Origin: Lucinisca nassula
Taxonomy: Eukaryota; Mollusca; Bivalvia; Lucinida; Lucinidae
Length of the DNA stretch: 64,000 nucleotides
NCBI GenBank assembly: GCA_963580285.1
Contig: OY757025.1
Span: 119,255,141 to 119,319,140 of the forward strand
Direction: 5' to 3'
Part shown: positions 10,936 to 21,538 of the stretch, one piece after another
Layout of the letters: each line of letters starts with the position of its first letter
Numbering within the stretch: the first letter of the stretch is position 1
The notes under the pieces: model-generated
Seen by the model: the letters and a program-made list of their open reading frames with translations, nothing else
Databases searched by the model: none
Told to the model about the DNA's origin: nothing
Translations under genes and position numbers: made by a program

Positions 10936-11296
10936 CATTACGAACGCACGCCTATACAAATACATTGTAACCTTTATCGCCGCAAAAAAAAGAAAATTTT
11001 ATGATGTAAAATTGTCATATTTTTTCTTATTTCTGCTCAAAATATAGATTGCGGGTAATCGTTAGAACCGCCCCATCGAGGCGGTTCTAACGAGTCCCCA
11101 CAATCTATATTTGAGGAGATTGAGGGTAATCGTTAGAACCGCCTCATCGAGGCGGTTCTAACGAGTCCCCACAATCTATATTTTAGAGCAGTAATAAAAA
11201 AATAAGATTTACCCCTGTAAACCCCAGTTTTACTATACAATATATAAAAGTGTGGTTCAAGGGGGGTCAAAATTATATAGGCGTGTTTTCGTGATG
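10936..11296 (-). mobile_element. MITE-B with duplicated hairpin
   Basis: CATTACG..GTGATG ends. The hairpin GAACCGCC..GGCGGTTC occurs twice (about 11063-11096 and 11133-11166), making it 361 bp instead of about 280. Confidence 0.85.
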
Positions 11297-11352
11297 TTTT
11301 CAGACCTCACGCATTTACTATTCTTTCTGTTGAGTTCAATCTATAGTTTACC

Positions 11353-11646
11353 CATTACGAAAACACGCCTATACTGATGCATTGTAAACATTACCGCCTA
11401 AAATACAAATATTTTAAGATGAAAAATATATGTATGTGATATTTTGATTATTTCTACTCAAAATATAGATTGTGGGTAATCGTTAGGACCGCCTCATCGA
11501 GGCGGTTCTAACGAGTACCCACAATCTATATTTTAGAGCAGAAATAAGAAAAATAAGCTTTAGCCCTGTAAACCACCGTTTTACTATATAATAAATAAAA
11601 GTGGGGTTCAAGGGGGTCAAAATTATATAGGCGTGTTTTCGTGATG
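11353..11646 (-). mobile_element. MITE-B
   Basis: CATTACGAAAACACGCCTAT to GGCGTGTTTTCGTGATG. It sits in the second copy of a local duplication, at the point GTTTACC|TGGTTG; the unoccupied counterpart reads GTTTACCTGGTG at 10880-10891. Confidence 0.88.
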
Positions 11647-11869
11647 TGGTTGCTTGTGAACTAATTCAGGGTATTCTGGAGGAAAAGAATCATCTCTGAG
11701 TATAAATGTGCAGTTATGACACAAGGGTGAGTATTTTCATTATCAAGTATAAACGGTGGTTCAAACTACCCACCAAATAATGTTTAAACTAGTTGTTTCA
11801 GTTTCTCAAAACATATATAAAGCGACGTTATGCATCTTTTTAGCCGTCTAAATCAGAAAGTGTGTGAAG

Positions 11870-12180
11870 TTATCACCTTTCTACTCGACAGTTTTTCTAT
11901 AGGATTTGGTACTAAGTTATTTAGATAAATTATGAGTATAACGATGGGTACGAATTGAGCACGCCTTGTGGCTGATTTGCACATGTTTATTAATGAAAGA
12001 GACTGCATGACGTCCCTTTCTGTTGAAAACCAATCTGAAATCATTGAAGTTTTCAGCTCGACGTCTAAATATATTGACAATACCCACTTCGATGGTTTGT
12101 TAGCCCAATCACAGTTGATAACGTTGCTTCCCTCTTTAATTGCACGCCGGCGGATCAGGCCTCAGATGCTATGACGGCTT
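11870..12180 (+). pseudogene. Reverse-transcriptase relic 2
   Basis: Encodes ADLHMFINERDCMTSLS and VENQSEIIEVFSSTSKYID in a partly open frame (11968-12174). This matches relic 1 and RT-like ORFs with A-D-L-F-L-F-x-Y-E-R-D-F-M. The N-terminal half and catalytic region are missing. Confidence 0.5.
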
Positions 12181-12189
12181 ACTTTTATT

Positions 12190-12800
12190 TTGATACGATT
12201 TGTCTTTGAGTGTGTGTATCGCTTATATTATTTTGGTTTGGATAGCCAATTGGCCATTTTGTGGGAAAGTACCTGTCCTTTTGGTTTTCCGCTATTGTTG
12301 TTTTCAATAGGGTCTAGTTGTTTCATGTTTGTACTTCTTTCACTATGTCTCTGATGGGAGCTGTGGAATAATTGTATCGATTCCTGATCATTGCCTTCTC
12401 TTCTATTTTACTTAAGCCGTTTGATTTTTATGTTCTCGGGGATGTAGTTCGGATGAGTTAGAAAGCCTACATGCGGACTGAACAAATCATTTGTCTCGGC
12501 CACGGCAGAACCAAGGGCGATGATTGTAATTAATCACCCCCAACACACACACCACGCCCCACTCCCTCCAGGGGAATACTTTTTACTGACCTGAGATGCG
12601 GTTCTTCTGTCGCGGTTTATTTTTGTTAAAGTTTGTCTTTGCACGTAAGTATTGCCTTTATCTTTTTTAATTTTGAGATAGCCGTTTGGCCATTTTATGG
12701 GAAAGTAACTGTCCTTTTGGCTTTCCGCTTGTGATGTTTCCACTAGGGTCTAGTTATTTCAAGTTTGTGTTTCTTTCACTTTGGTGTCTCTGATGGACGG
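12190..12800 (+). mobile_element. Retroelement 3' region, two partial copies
   Basis: 12190-12535 and 12595-12800 each repeat TTGGATAGCC..GGCCATTTTGTGGGAAAGTA..GGTCTAGTT, directly downstream of RT relic 2. Confidence 0.65.
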
Positions 12801-12929
12801 TGTTTTTCAGTAGGCCAACATTAACATATCAGAGTCGCTCTTATGTTGTTCCTGCAAAGCTTCATGTTTTGACTTTATGTGGTTCGGTGAGTCGAAGGTG
12901 TCGCGTATCTAACGTCACCCAAGGTCAAA

Positions 12930-12975
12930 ATGTTATTGGCTCAAAGTCGGACAAGGCTTGCTGTCCTTGCAACAG
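12930..12975 (+). CDS. Candidate first exon, unassigned
   Basis: ATG opens MLLAQSRTRLAVLATG and runs into a textbook donor, CAG|GTAAGAGT, at 12975/12976. The region just upstream (12850-12929) is not an obvious repeat. The Arg-rich hydrophobic start could be a targeting or signal sequence. I could not find a convincing next exon. A possible terminal exon with acceptor TTTTGCAG at 18470-18477 encodes MDDLVPSKDHHQH, but nothing links the two. Confidence 0.2.
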
Positions 12976-13238
12976 GTAAGAGTAGAGGATCAAATTTTTT
13001 GTTTCCTTTGTTGTTGTTTTTTTTTTTTTTGTTGTTGTTGTTTTTTTTTTTTCACTTTTATTCATTTCCTCTTTCTCCCTTGTCCCTGCTCTTTCATCCC
13101 ATCTACTATCTCTTGAGTCTCTTTTGTCCCTTTCTCCGGGAGAGGTTACAAAATGACCCACAAGGGTTGGTGCTAAATGTTTCTTTATGTGTCCCCTCAA
13201 AGAGACGGTTCGTAATCTCTGCTTTCAACAAAAACAAA

Positions 13239-13240
<2 letters not shown>

Positions 13241-13264
<24 letters not shown>
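13241..13264 (+). repeat. (AC)n microsatellite
   Basis: About 12 AC units. Confidence 0.9.
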
Positions 13265-13269
<5 letters not shown>

Positions 13270-13312
13270 AAAACATTATTTTCTCTAGAACTGTTAAAGT
13301 CTAGAGAAGTTA

Positions 13313-13553
13313 AGGAGAATGGGAACACCTGGCAGATTTTCCCCGCCATGTTTCAAAGGGAGACAACTTTCGGAACTTCCTGTTTGCTTTTCTATAATCT
13401 CTGTCCCACAGAAAAAGGGGTCAACTCTTGAAGGAAAGAATTTGCTCCTAAGGAGCAAATTCTTTCCTTTAAGAGTTGACCCCTATTGACATGGGAAATA
13501 AAAATACTTTTGCAGGAGTTGCCTCCCCTGAAGGTGTCCCCATTCCCCTTAAT
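13313..13553 (-). mobile_element. TTAA-type hairpin MITE (family N)
   Basis: TTAAGGAGAATGGGAACACC at the left and GGTGTCCCCATTCCCCTTAA at the right, a clean TIR next to TTAA. The central hairpin GGAAAGAATTTGCTCC/GGAGCAAATTCTTTCC is at 13431-13468. Confidence 0.85.
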
Positions 13554-13649
13554 GCTAGCATATCTGACATTCCGTGAGGATATTCTTAACCCACCCTTGT
13601 TACCCTTATTTGCACCGTAAGTTAGTGAAGAGTCTAGGTTGTTAGCCGA

Positions 13650-13785
13650 TAATTGATCGATTGATTGATTGGTTTGTTGATTGATTACTTGATTGATTGA
13701 TTGGTTGATTGATTGTTCGATCAATCGATCGATTGATTGATTGATCGATCGATCGATCAATCGATCGATTGATTGATTGATTGTT
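13650..13785 (+). repeat. (GATT/GATC)n tetranucleotide array
   Basis: Interrupted GATT and GATC repeats. The minus-strand ORF rich in NQSI residues is a repeat artefact. Confidence 0.9.
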
Positions 13786-13847
13786 TTGGTGTATAACGAT
13801 ACGTCATCCCTTGTGAGTCATATTATGTCTTCTCCCAGAGAAAAGAA

Positions 13848-14130
13848 GAAAATAGATTTGTTTATGCTGAGATTTTACGTCCCCGTCAACACTATTTAAG
13901 TCACTTTGGAGACATTGCTTCAGATTTTGTGCGACTTTTATCCGACATTGAGTTGAAATGACATCTCAAGCTCTACCATCCAAAACAAAACGCCAGGTTT
14001 AAGGAGAGGTCCGACACGCACCATTTTTCTTGGCCAGGCTTAGACCATCTTAGTGGTTTACCAGTACTCAGTTTTTGTCGGCTTAAGCTCTGCGCAGAAG
14101 CACCATGTCTAAAAGCCCCGATGGGCAGGG
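13848..14130 (-). repeat. SINE-A copy, diverged
   Basis: ACGTCCCCGTCAACACTATT..AAGCACCATG..AAAGCCCCGATGGGC. Confidence 0.7.
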
Positions 14131-14370
14131 GCGCAACACTAGGATGAATGCTAAAGTTAACGCAAAAGTTCACAAAGTCAAAGAACAATGAAATATGGGT
14201 CAAGATAAAATAAGGATGCTTGCATTACAGTTGCTATCGATGGATGATCTTCTGTCTCTGGTCAGACGTTGATCGGGGTGTACACTGTTTGTCAATGCCC
14301 GATGCTATGCACCAAGTCAACGCTGTACAAGTAGCTTTCATTAACACAACACTCAGCCGATGAGTATTGC

Positions 14371-14718
14371 AGTATTTAGTAAGAAAAGATATCACGATTT
14401 CATCAGAAAAAGCGAAGTTAGAGATGTGAAGAAAGCACTATTTCGCACACCCGTGCGAAATAGTGCATTTCTTCACATCTCTAAAATTGCCATTTTTCTG
14501 ATGAAAATCCGTGATATTTTTCTTATAAATACTGCAAACATAGGCTGTGTGTGCTCGTTAGAACCGCCTCATTGAGGCGGTTCTAACGAGTACCCACAAC
14601 TTATGTCTTGGAGCAAAAATAAGAAAAATAATGTATTACCCCGTAAACCCCAGTTTTCTCTATATAAAGTGGGATATAGGGGGGGGGGTCTTCATTTCCC
14701 GGACTTGTTCACGTGATG
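14371..14718 (-). mobile_element. MITE-A with extra outer palindrome
   Basis: The normal MITE-A end is replaced by an inverted duplication of its outer arm: TTCATCAGAAAAAGCG..CACTATTTCGCACACCCG mirrors CGTGCGAAATAGTGCATTTC..TTTCTGATGAAAATC. The right end GTTCACGTGATG is intact. Confidence 0.8.
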
Positions 14719-14802
14719 ATCAGTAACGTTAGCTATTGTACGTAGTAAGTTTTGTTCGACTGAAAAACAATCGACCCAAAAAAAGGAAGAAAGATCTCAT
14801 CT

Positions 14803-14965
14803 TGAGTGAGTGAGTGTTTGAGTTTTACGTCCCACCAACAGCTAAGGTCATACGGAGACGGGACCTCTGTTTAAAGACTCCTCCGAAAGTCTGGAGAAGT
14901 CCGGGATCGATTCTGCGACCCGTGGTTTACAAGGCAAGTAGTTCAACCACTACAACACTGAGACT
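14803..14965 (-). repeat. SINE-C copy
   Basis: Tail (GTGAGTGAGTG on plus) at 14803, then TTTTACGTCCCACCAACAGC. The tRNA-like head at 14910-14965 reads CTTGCCTTGTAAACCACGGG on minus. Confidence 0.8.
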
Positions 14966-15009
14966 TCTAATGTCATCTTGAGAGATATGAAAAAATACAG
15001 TTTTAATTC

Positions 15010-15066
15010 GCTTTATAAAAGTGGGGTTCAAGGGGGTGAAATTTATATAGGCGTTTTTTCGTGATG
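15010..15066 (-). mobile_element. MITE-B terminal fragment
   Basis: AAGTGGGGTTCAAGGGGG..GGCGTTTTTTCGTGATG. Confidence 0.7.
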
Positions 15067-15370
15067 TGTGTGTGTGTGTGTGTGAATTCGGGTTTAACGT
15101 CGCTTTCAACAATTTTTCAGTCATATCACGACGGTGTCTGGTTGCGACAGGGAGCTCAAAGCTCACGTTTATAGTGCTGCCTCACTGAAGTATCATGTCC
15201 CAGACACATTACATGATACCACACCCAGTCACATTATCCTGACACTGGATCGACCAGTCCTAGCTCTACCCCGTAAATCTGAGTGCCAAACGAGGAGCAG
15301 CTAGTACCATTTTTAACGACTTTGGTATGTCGCGGCCCGGGATCGAACCCGAGACCTCCCGTTCGAGGCT
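15067..15370 (-). repeat. RUDI/V-type SINE, head-truncated
   Basis: (TG)n tail, then CGGGTTTAACGTCGCTTTCA. The B box on the minus strand (GGGTTCGATCCCGG, about 15335-15350) is present but the A box is missing. Same family as the intact copy at 17723. Confidence 0.8.
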
Positions 15371-15498
15371 CCACATGTAAGTTGGTTTCAATCAGATCTG
15401 TCGGTTTAATTTGAGAAGCTAAAAGTACTGAATCTGAGCAATCCAGGACAAAAGTGAGCAAATGACCTTGAGCTTTGAAATTGAAATACTTCCATTCA

Positions 15499-15712
15499 CA
15501 TTACGATAACACATCCGTGTGATATTTTTTCTTATTTATGCTCAGAACATATTTTTGGGTGCTCGTTAGAACCGCCTCACTGAGGCGGTCTAACGGGTAC
15601 CCACAACCTATGTCTTGAAGCAGAAATAAGGAAAATAGTGTTTACCTCCGAAAACCCCAGTTTTTTTTCTATATAAAATGGGGTTTAGGGCGGTCTTTAT
15701 TTCACGGACTTG
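15499..15712 (-). mobile_element. MITE-A, deleted
   Basis: CATTACGATAACACATCCG start. Part of the outer arm is missing, the hairpin remains, and it ends at TTTCACGGACTTG. Confidence 0.75.
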
Positions 15713-16650
15713 ATGCAGCTGACTCCTAATATAAATTCTGATGCCACAAGCTGAATTAGAATGTAGAAATTCCAATGTTTTGCCTTTTTTGCATACAAAT
15801 GTCTGATGAACCAAAGTTGACCTTGACGTAAAATTAGTAAATGTCAAATGAAGTTCACCATTTGAACAAATTTGGTAGGGCATCACTCCCCAGTTCTGCA
15901 TACCAAGTTTATAAGCCATCGGCTGTTTGGTTTCTAGAAGAAGATTTCTTAGGGAGGGGGCGGTTACCATATATGGGCATGGCAGCAATCTTGGAGATTC
16001 CAATCCCACGAAAAAAATCATTGCCTTATACCATAGAGGATAATTTGGTTTCAATCAGCCAAGCAGTTTTAGTGAAGGAGAAGATATATATACTGAATCT
16101 GAGCCATCAACGACAAAGGTGGGCAAATGACCTTGACCTTTGAAAATGACGCACTTCCATTAAGTTGATTGTAAATATCAATTCTGATGCCATCGGCAAC
16201 AACATAATCAGATAAACACTCTGTTTTGCCTTATTTTCAATACGAATGTCTAAGTTACCGAATTCGACTTGACGTAAAATCGGCTAAGGTTAACTGAAGG
16301 TCACTTTTTAGCAAACTTCTTGGGGCCCGAGCTCCCGATGCTGCATACCAAGTTTCAAGGCGATCAGTCGCTTGGTTCTTAATTAAGAAGAAGATTTTAA
16401 AGGGTTTACCTTATATGGGCATAGCGGCCGGTTTGGTAATGTGACCAAGATCCTATGAACAAACTTACTTTCCTGCAATCCATAGGCGCTCCAAATATAA
16501 TTTGATTTCAATTGGCCCAGCAGTTTCTGTGAAGATGCCGTTTTAATATGCTGACGGCACAGACGCAGACGACCGGACGGACGACGCATCACTGCCTCTC
16601 CTGTAAGCTCCCCTGGAGCTTTCGGCTCTGGTGAGCTAACACTATTTGCA
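15713..16650. repeat. Unclassified dispersed repeat (O)
   Basis: Blocks such as TACCAAGTTTCAAGGCGATC, TACCATATATGGGCATGGCA and GATTTCAATTGGCCCAGCAG end in a GACGGACGACGCATCAC/GGTGAGCTAA terminus. Similar phrases occur at 28100-28690 and 42100-43400. I see no coding sequence. Confidence 0.5.
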
Positions 16651-16739
16651 AGCAATGTTCATTTATTTATGCAACAAGAGCATATCACAAAATTAATGAA
16701 ACACATTTTCATTGGCTAGAAACGCATCAAGTGTTAGCC

Positions 16740-17110
16740 GCTATTCTGCGGTAGATGCACAGCGGTGACAGCGGGCACTATCACATTTGAATCGGACTGG
16801 TCCAATGACATTCTTATAGTGCCCGCTACGGAGATAACCGGATTTTTCTTAGGGATATCACTATTAATTTACTAGTTTTCATTTCTGAATTGCAGAAAAC
16901 CAGTCTAACAACACAACACGTTCAATTGTCTTATGTTTTGCAGTAATTGTTCAGTGCACTAAAAGCAATAGAAACCTAAGCTTCGGGCACTATCAATGTT
17001 TATGGGGCCTGGACCGCGGTTTGATATGGTCCTCGCCTGCGGCGGCTTTGGCCATATCAACTCGGCGGTCAAGGCCCTGGCCCTGGCCCTCTGACAGTTT
17101 ATAAACCTTG
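16740..17110. repeat. Foldback element around GCGGGCACTAT..ATAGTGCCCGC
   Basis: Inverted ends at 16770-16782 and 16815-16827. A second GGGCACTATC..TAGTGCCC pair (16984-17118) encloses a GC-rich palindrome near 17018-17080. Confidence 0.5.
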
Positions 17111-17184
17111 CTAGTGCCCTTATCTTACGTTACTATAGCTAAACTAACTTCAATAGTTTGAATACCTTTGGGTCCACGAAAACC

Positions 17185-17330
17185 CAGCAGGCACATGGCA
17201 TAATTGTAACGTCACATCAACGTCGGCACAACGTCATAACGTTTATGCAACGGCACATCTACGTAGGTGCAACGTCATGACGTTGCACCGACGTTGATTT
17301 TGACGTTGCCATAGCGACGAGTGCCTGCTG
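17185..17330. mobile_element. Small MITE with CAGCAGGCAC/GTGCCTGCTG ends
   Basis: The internal part repeats ACGT-containing words (CAACGTCGGCACAACGTC..GCAACGTCATGACGTTGCAC). Relatives at 29925-29990 and 53110-53220 (GCCAGTGGTC..GCCCGCTGGC). Confidence 0.6.
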
Positions 17331-17627
17331 AGAAGAGTTCCAATAGGAGTAGTTCGAACTACTGAGGGTTATTGATAGCAACAGGCCATGAGGCATCATG
17401 GGATAAAATGGGATATGTTTTCGATTTTCTATAAAATGTGTACACACAACATACTTGGTTAAGATAATATAAGAAAGCAATATCCATAATTCAGTGAAAT
17501 TCCGCTTTTAAGACCACCTAAAATCAAGACTAATTCTGCTTTAAAAAGATTATTTAGTGGGTTACAGTTATTCTTTCTTTGCATTTTCTGCGTAAAGTGT
17601 CCTCTGGTCAGAGATCGCCTTTGGGAC

Positions 17628-17705
17628 TGTGAGATGTCGGGTAAAAGTCCCACAAAATTGGAAGCTGTTGACGAGGACATTAAACCTCATATCAAACAAA
17701 AACCT
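17628..17705 (+). repeat. SINE-A 3' fragment
   Basis: GAGATGTCGGGTAAAAGTCC..GAGGACATTAAACCTC, directly upstream of the RUDI-type insertion. Confidence 0.7.
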
Positions 17706-17722
17706 ATACTCTATGACATTCT

Positions 17723-18050
17723 ACCGGGCCCGATAGCTCAGTTGGTAGAGTGTCCGCTCCGGGGAACGGGAGGTCACGGGTTCGATCCCGGGCCGCGACA
17801 TACCAAAGTCATTAAAAGTGGTACTAGCTGCTCCTCGCTTTGCACTCAGATTTACGGGTTAGAGCTAGGACTGGTCGACCCAGTGTCAGGATAATGTGAC
17901 TGGGTGTGGTATCATGTAATGTGTCTGGGACATGATACTTCAGTGAGGCAGCACTATAAAAGTGAGCATTGAGCTTCCTGTCGCAACCAGACACCGTCGT
18001 GATATGACTGAAATATTGTTGAAAGCGACGTTGAACCCGAATTCACACAC
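17723..18050 (+). repeat. Intact RUDI/V-type tRNA-derived SINE with 15-bp target duplication
   Basis: Target duplication ACTCTATGACATTCT at 17708-17722 and 18051-18065. The head has A box TAGCTCAGTTGGTAGAG and B box GGTTCGATCCC. The 3' part holds GTCGTGATATGACTGAAA and GCGACGTTGAACCCGAATTC, then an (AC)n tail. The perfect duplication implies recent insertion. The RUDI assignment is from memory. Confidence 0.85.
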
Positions 18051-18065
18051 ACTCTATGACATTCT

Positions 18066-18600
18066 CCCCCTCCACATTGAAATTCGTCCTCGCGAGAATC
18101 TTGTGATATGATACCGTAGAAGTGGGTTATTTCCTTGATTATCATTTCACATGATTTTCAGACTCCCAGAAATTCCAGGACGAATTTCAGTTTGAAAGAG
18201 GAAAATGTCTATGTCATAGGTTGAAATAAACATGGGAAAATGTTCAGTGTTTTGTTGTGTTTTGTGTCCATCTGCACTAAACAGCCTGTCCTCGATTAAC
18301 GGGTTGCATTGGGCGTTTTGATAACTTCTAACACTGTGCACTCAGGTGTGTTAAGCTATCTTCAAGGTATTTTAATGCCTCACTGCAGATGCCTTTGTGT
18401 GTTCAGCATGAAAGGACCGTTCATCTCATGTGCATGTATAACATGTATATGTATTGTTTCTGTATTATTTTGCAGCATGGACGACTTGGTGCCATCTAAA
18501 GATCATCATCAACATTAAACCATCATCTTCACTAGCAGACTGTTTTTTTTTATCTTTGAACCCCTAAAACCCACATATAGATAGCGGCTAACGGCTTTCT
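18066..18600. other. No gene confirmed
   Basis: Unique-looking. A possible 3' exon (acceptor TTTTGCAG ending 18477, then MDDLVPSKDHHQH and stop) is noted but unsupported. Confidence 0.3.
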
Positions 18601-18629
18601 GATGACATTGGCTCCCAACGTGGGGCGCC

Positions 18630-18775
18630 TGATGTAATAGGTGAGAAAAAAATCTTATCACCTTTACCCCAAATGTCACATGGGTGGAAATAATCATGGC
18701 TCGACCGGGACTCGAACCCTTTGCCTCACGCATACCATGCGAACACTCTACCGACTGAGCTACTGAGCCACACGA
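18630..18775 (-). repeat. tRNA-derived SINE (family E), minus copy
   Basis: Minus strand: TAGCTCAGTCGGTAGAGTGT (A box) .. GGGTTCGAGTCCCGG (B box), acceptor-like pairing, then TTTCCACCCATGTGACATTT. The anticodon-loop position reads ATGGTAT (GGT, Thr-like). Confidence 0.65.
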
Positions 18776-18959
18776 TCGACCTGTTAATAATAACTTACAC
18801 GTTACAGAATAACTTACCCTTCCCCCCACCCACCCCCCACCCCCACTGCCTAATGGGATTCGTCCTGAATCTCTAAGTCCTATCATGTCCGGCTGCGATA
18901 CTTATTTTTCATACTCTTCCATGCCATCAGACGCGGTGCTGGACACACACTTGCCACCA

Positions 18960-19014
18960 AGTGTCACAGGGGTGGAAAAAAAACACGGCTCGACCGTGAC
19001 TCGAACCCAGGGTC
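18960..19014 (-). repeat. SINE-E fragment
   Basis: AGTGTCACAGGGGTGGAAAA..CGGCTCGACCGTGACTCGAA. B-box half only. Confidence 0.55.
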
Positions 19015-19048
19015 TTTTCCACGGTGAGAATGTATCAGGTCTACTTTG

Positions 19049-19155
19049 TGGCTTGGTAGCTCAGTCGGTAGAGTGTTCGCGCGGTATGCGAGAGGCCCGG
19101 AGTTCGAGTCCCGGTCGAGCCATGCTCTTTTTCCACCCCTGTGACATTTCGTTCT
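19049..19155 (+). repeat. tRNA-derived SINE (family E), plus copy
   Basis: TAGCTCAGTCGGTAGAGTGT and GAGTTCGAGTCCCGGTCGAG, then CTTTTTCCACCCCTGTGACA. A cloverleaf can be drawn, but loop position 33 is C, so a functional tRNA is unlikely. Confidence 0.65.
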
Positions 19156-19224
19156 GTTTTCCTGCTTTCTGATTTCTAGCTAAACTCTCTTCCATTTCGT
19201 ATTCCTCTGCTCTAACTTTCCTCT

Positions 19225-19345
19225 GAAGCTTTTCAAAACTACCAATTTACTGCATACAGACCAGAGAAGAGCATGATAATATGTTCTATCCTTTGGAAGC
19301 AAGGAATACACCACAGAACTGGAATATATGGAGTGTAAATGTGTT
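19225..19345 (-). repeat. Dispersed repeat T
   Basis: TATCCTTTGGAAGCAAGGAA..CCACAGAACTGGAATATATG. Confidence 0.55.
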
Positions 19346-19477
19346 CTGAGTTCTACACTATTCACCAAGATAATGAATCAGTTACTGTGTGGGGACTCAG
19401 ATTAGAGCAGACATTGCAAAGAGCAATAGAGAAAGGAAATGTAACAGATGAAAAGAATACTACACATCTTTGGCCTG

Positions 19478-19545
19478 GCGTGGATATCGAACCCGGGCCG
19501 CAAGATTGATAGGCCAACACTCTACCACGTCTCTGTAAAAGCGGC
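19478..19545 (-). repeat. tRNA-like SINE head
   Basis: On minus: GTGGTAGAGTGTTGGCCTAT .. CCCGGGTTCGATATCCACGC (A and B boxes). No 3' body identified. Confidence 0.5.
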
Positions 19546-19646
19546 ATGTACCGCAAGGCAGTACAAGTGTGCTATATACTTATACCCTATGACATATAAA
19601 GAAACATCAGGCATTAAAGCAATTGCATAACAAAAAGCACAGTTGT

Positions 19647-19904
19647 CATTACCCAAACACGCCTATTTAAATACACTGCCACCTTTATCGCCGTAAAAAT
19701 GAAAATTTTAGGATGAAAAATTGTGATATTTTTCTTATTTCTGCTAAAAATATAGATTGTGGGCACTCGTTAGAACCGCCTCATCGAGGCGGTTCTAATG
19801 AGTACCCACAATCTATATTTTAGAGCAGAAATAAGAAAAATAAGGTATACCCGTGGAGACCCCAGTTTTACTAAATAAAGTGGGGTTCAAGGGTTTCCGT
19901 GATG
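19647..19904 (-). mobile_element. MITE-B
   Basis: CATTACCCAAACACGCCTAT to CCGTGATG. Strong hairpin at about 19770-19800; small deletion near the right end. Confidence 0.85.
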
Positions 19905-20284
19905 TTAAAAGCATTGTTAGCCTAACAAGCTTATTAGTGGTCAAAGTGCTAACTGTTCTAGTAAGTACAATATCTGAAACAATGGTGTTTTTTGCTGACA
20001 AAAATTTGCATTTGCAAGAGCTTTCTCACATTTTTAAAGAAAAAATGTTTTAGTATTTTTGCGATATTGAATGACGGAAATCTTTATCGTTTGTTATCAA
20101 ATAACTTTGTTACGTTTGAACAACTGGTCCCTATTCGACAAGCAGAGACCCAAATCAGAGTGTTTATCAAATCAGAATCTTTCCTCCAATATATACTGCA
20201 ACACCCTCTCACGAGGATTTCGTTCAGGTGTACATTACACAAACAGCAGGTTTGCAGGATGAAAACCTACTCAGTAATCATGTA

Positions 20285-20830
20285 ATTACGGTAGGGATGT
20301 TGGAGGCCTCAATGCGGACTAAATTATTTGTCTAAATCGCGACGAAAGTAAGTTATGGGGATTACGGCCGCATAAAATCGATTTAAGCCCCCCCCCCACC
20401 CCCCCCCCCCCACACACACACACCCCCACCCCACCCTTCCCTTCCCCGTGAAATTATTTTCACTGACTGTTCCTTCCCTGTCGCAACCAGACACCGTCGT
20501 GATATGACTGAAAAATTGTTGAAAGCGACGTTAAACCCGAATTCACACACACACACACACACACACACTGACTGTTCCAAGGCTGTTCTTCTATCGCGGT
20601 TTATTTTTGTTATGGTTTGTCTTTGAGTTTGTGTATTGCTTATATTTTGTTGTTGTTGTTGTTGTTGTTGTTTTGCATACCCAGTTGGCCATTTTGTGGA
20701 AAAGTAACTGCCCTTTAGGCTTTCCGAAATTGATGTTTCCATTACGGTCTGTTTTTTTTTTCTTGTTTGTGTTTCTTTCCCTCTGATGTCTCTGATGGGA
20801 GCTGTGGGTTAATTGTATCGATTCATGATC
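20285..20830 (+). mobile_element. Retroelement 3' region with SINE tail and C-tract inside
   Basis: GTTGGAGGCCTCAATGCGGA..TTCTATCGCGGTTTATTTTT..GGTTAATTGTATCGATT. It is interrupted by C/CA tracts (20387-20425) and by a RUDI-type tail (20476-20560). A (TTG)n lies at 20648-20671. Confidence 0.7.
20476..20560 (+). repeat. RUDI/V-type SINE 3' fragment
   Basis: CCTGTCGCAACCAGACACCG..GCGACGTTAAACCCGAATTC and (AC)n. Confidence 0.75.
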
Positions 20831-20886
20831 ATTGTTCTAGTACTATATATTGCCGTATGTCGGCTCATTCGATAAATGCATTCTCC

Positions 20887-21148
20887 CATCACGAAAACAC
20901 ACCTATATAGTTTCTACCCCTTAAACCCCACTTCCATATAGTAAAACTTGGGTTTGCATGGGTATACATTATTTTTCTTATTTCTGCTTAAAAAGCATAG
21001 CTTGTGTGGGTACTGGTTAGGTTCTAACGAGTATCCACAATCTGTTTTGAGCAAATATAAGAAAAATATCACAATTTTTCATCTTAAAATTTTCATTTTC
21101 TCGGCGATAAAATTTACAATGTATTTGTATAGGCGTGTTTTCTTAATG
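20887..21148 (+). mobile_element. MITE-B with partly deleted hairpin
   Basis: CATCACGAAAACACACCTAT to GGCGTGTTTTCTTAATG. The CCGCCTC..GAGGCGG centre is lost (21018-21035). Confidence 0.8.
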
Positions 21149-21159
21149 AATAAATAAAC

Positions 21160-21480
21160 AGAGTTCAGAACGACTTGTGATCAGTAGGTCGTGGGTTCGA
21201 CCCCCCCCCCCCCCCCCCCCCCCCGCACACACACACACCATACCCAAACACAAACACACACCGATTCGTCAATGCTCTTTCGTGGAAATTTGATCATGAA
21301 ATCTTTTCCTACGGTTATTCTGTCCTTTCCGCTGATTCAAGAAGGGCAGTTGGGAGTTTCTTGCGAAAGACTGTGAACCGTACTGGTTAACCGCTTATGT
21401 TTAAGCCTATTAAGGAAAATTATGATTGGCTAAAATGACCTTAACAGTGGTGATTGTGTCGTTAAACTCCGAAACAAACC
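21160..21480 (+). repeat. SINE-F3 (tRNA-derived)
   Basis: B box region GTCGTGGGTTCGACC then a C-tract, body CTTTCGTGGAAATTTGATCA..GATTCAAGAAGGGCAGTTG, 3' end GTCGTTAAACTCCGAAAC. Confidence 0.65.
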
Positions 21481-21538
21481 AGAAACAAGATTTTAGGAGA
21501 TTTATTGTTAAGATGAATATGTAGACATAAATGCGCAC

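Noticed and set aside
13392..13760. 122-codon minus-strand ORF rich in Asn, Gln, Ser, Ile
   Set aside because: Entirely a translation of the (GATT/GATC)n array plus a family N MITE.
15608..16054. 148-codon minus-strand ORF
   Set aside because: It overlaps MITE-A and dispersed repeat O. An opposing plus-strand ORF covers the same bases. No splice-flanked exon or domain.
17735..17800. Functional tRNA gene
   Set aside because: The A and B boxes belong to a full SINE with a target duplication.
19049..19123. Functional tRNA gene (Thr-like)
   Set aside because: A cloverleaf can be drawn, but position 33 is C and the same sequence with the same 3' body occurs in other copies, so it is a SINE head.
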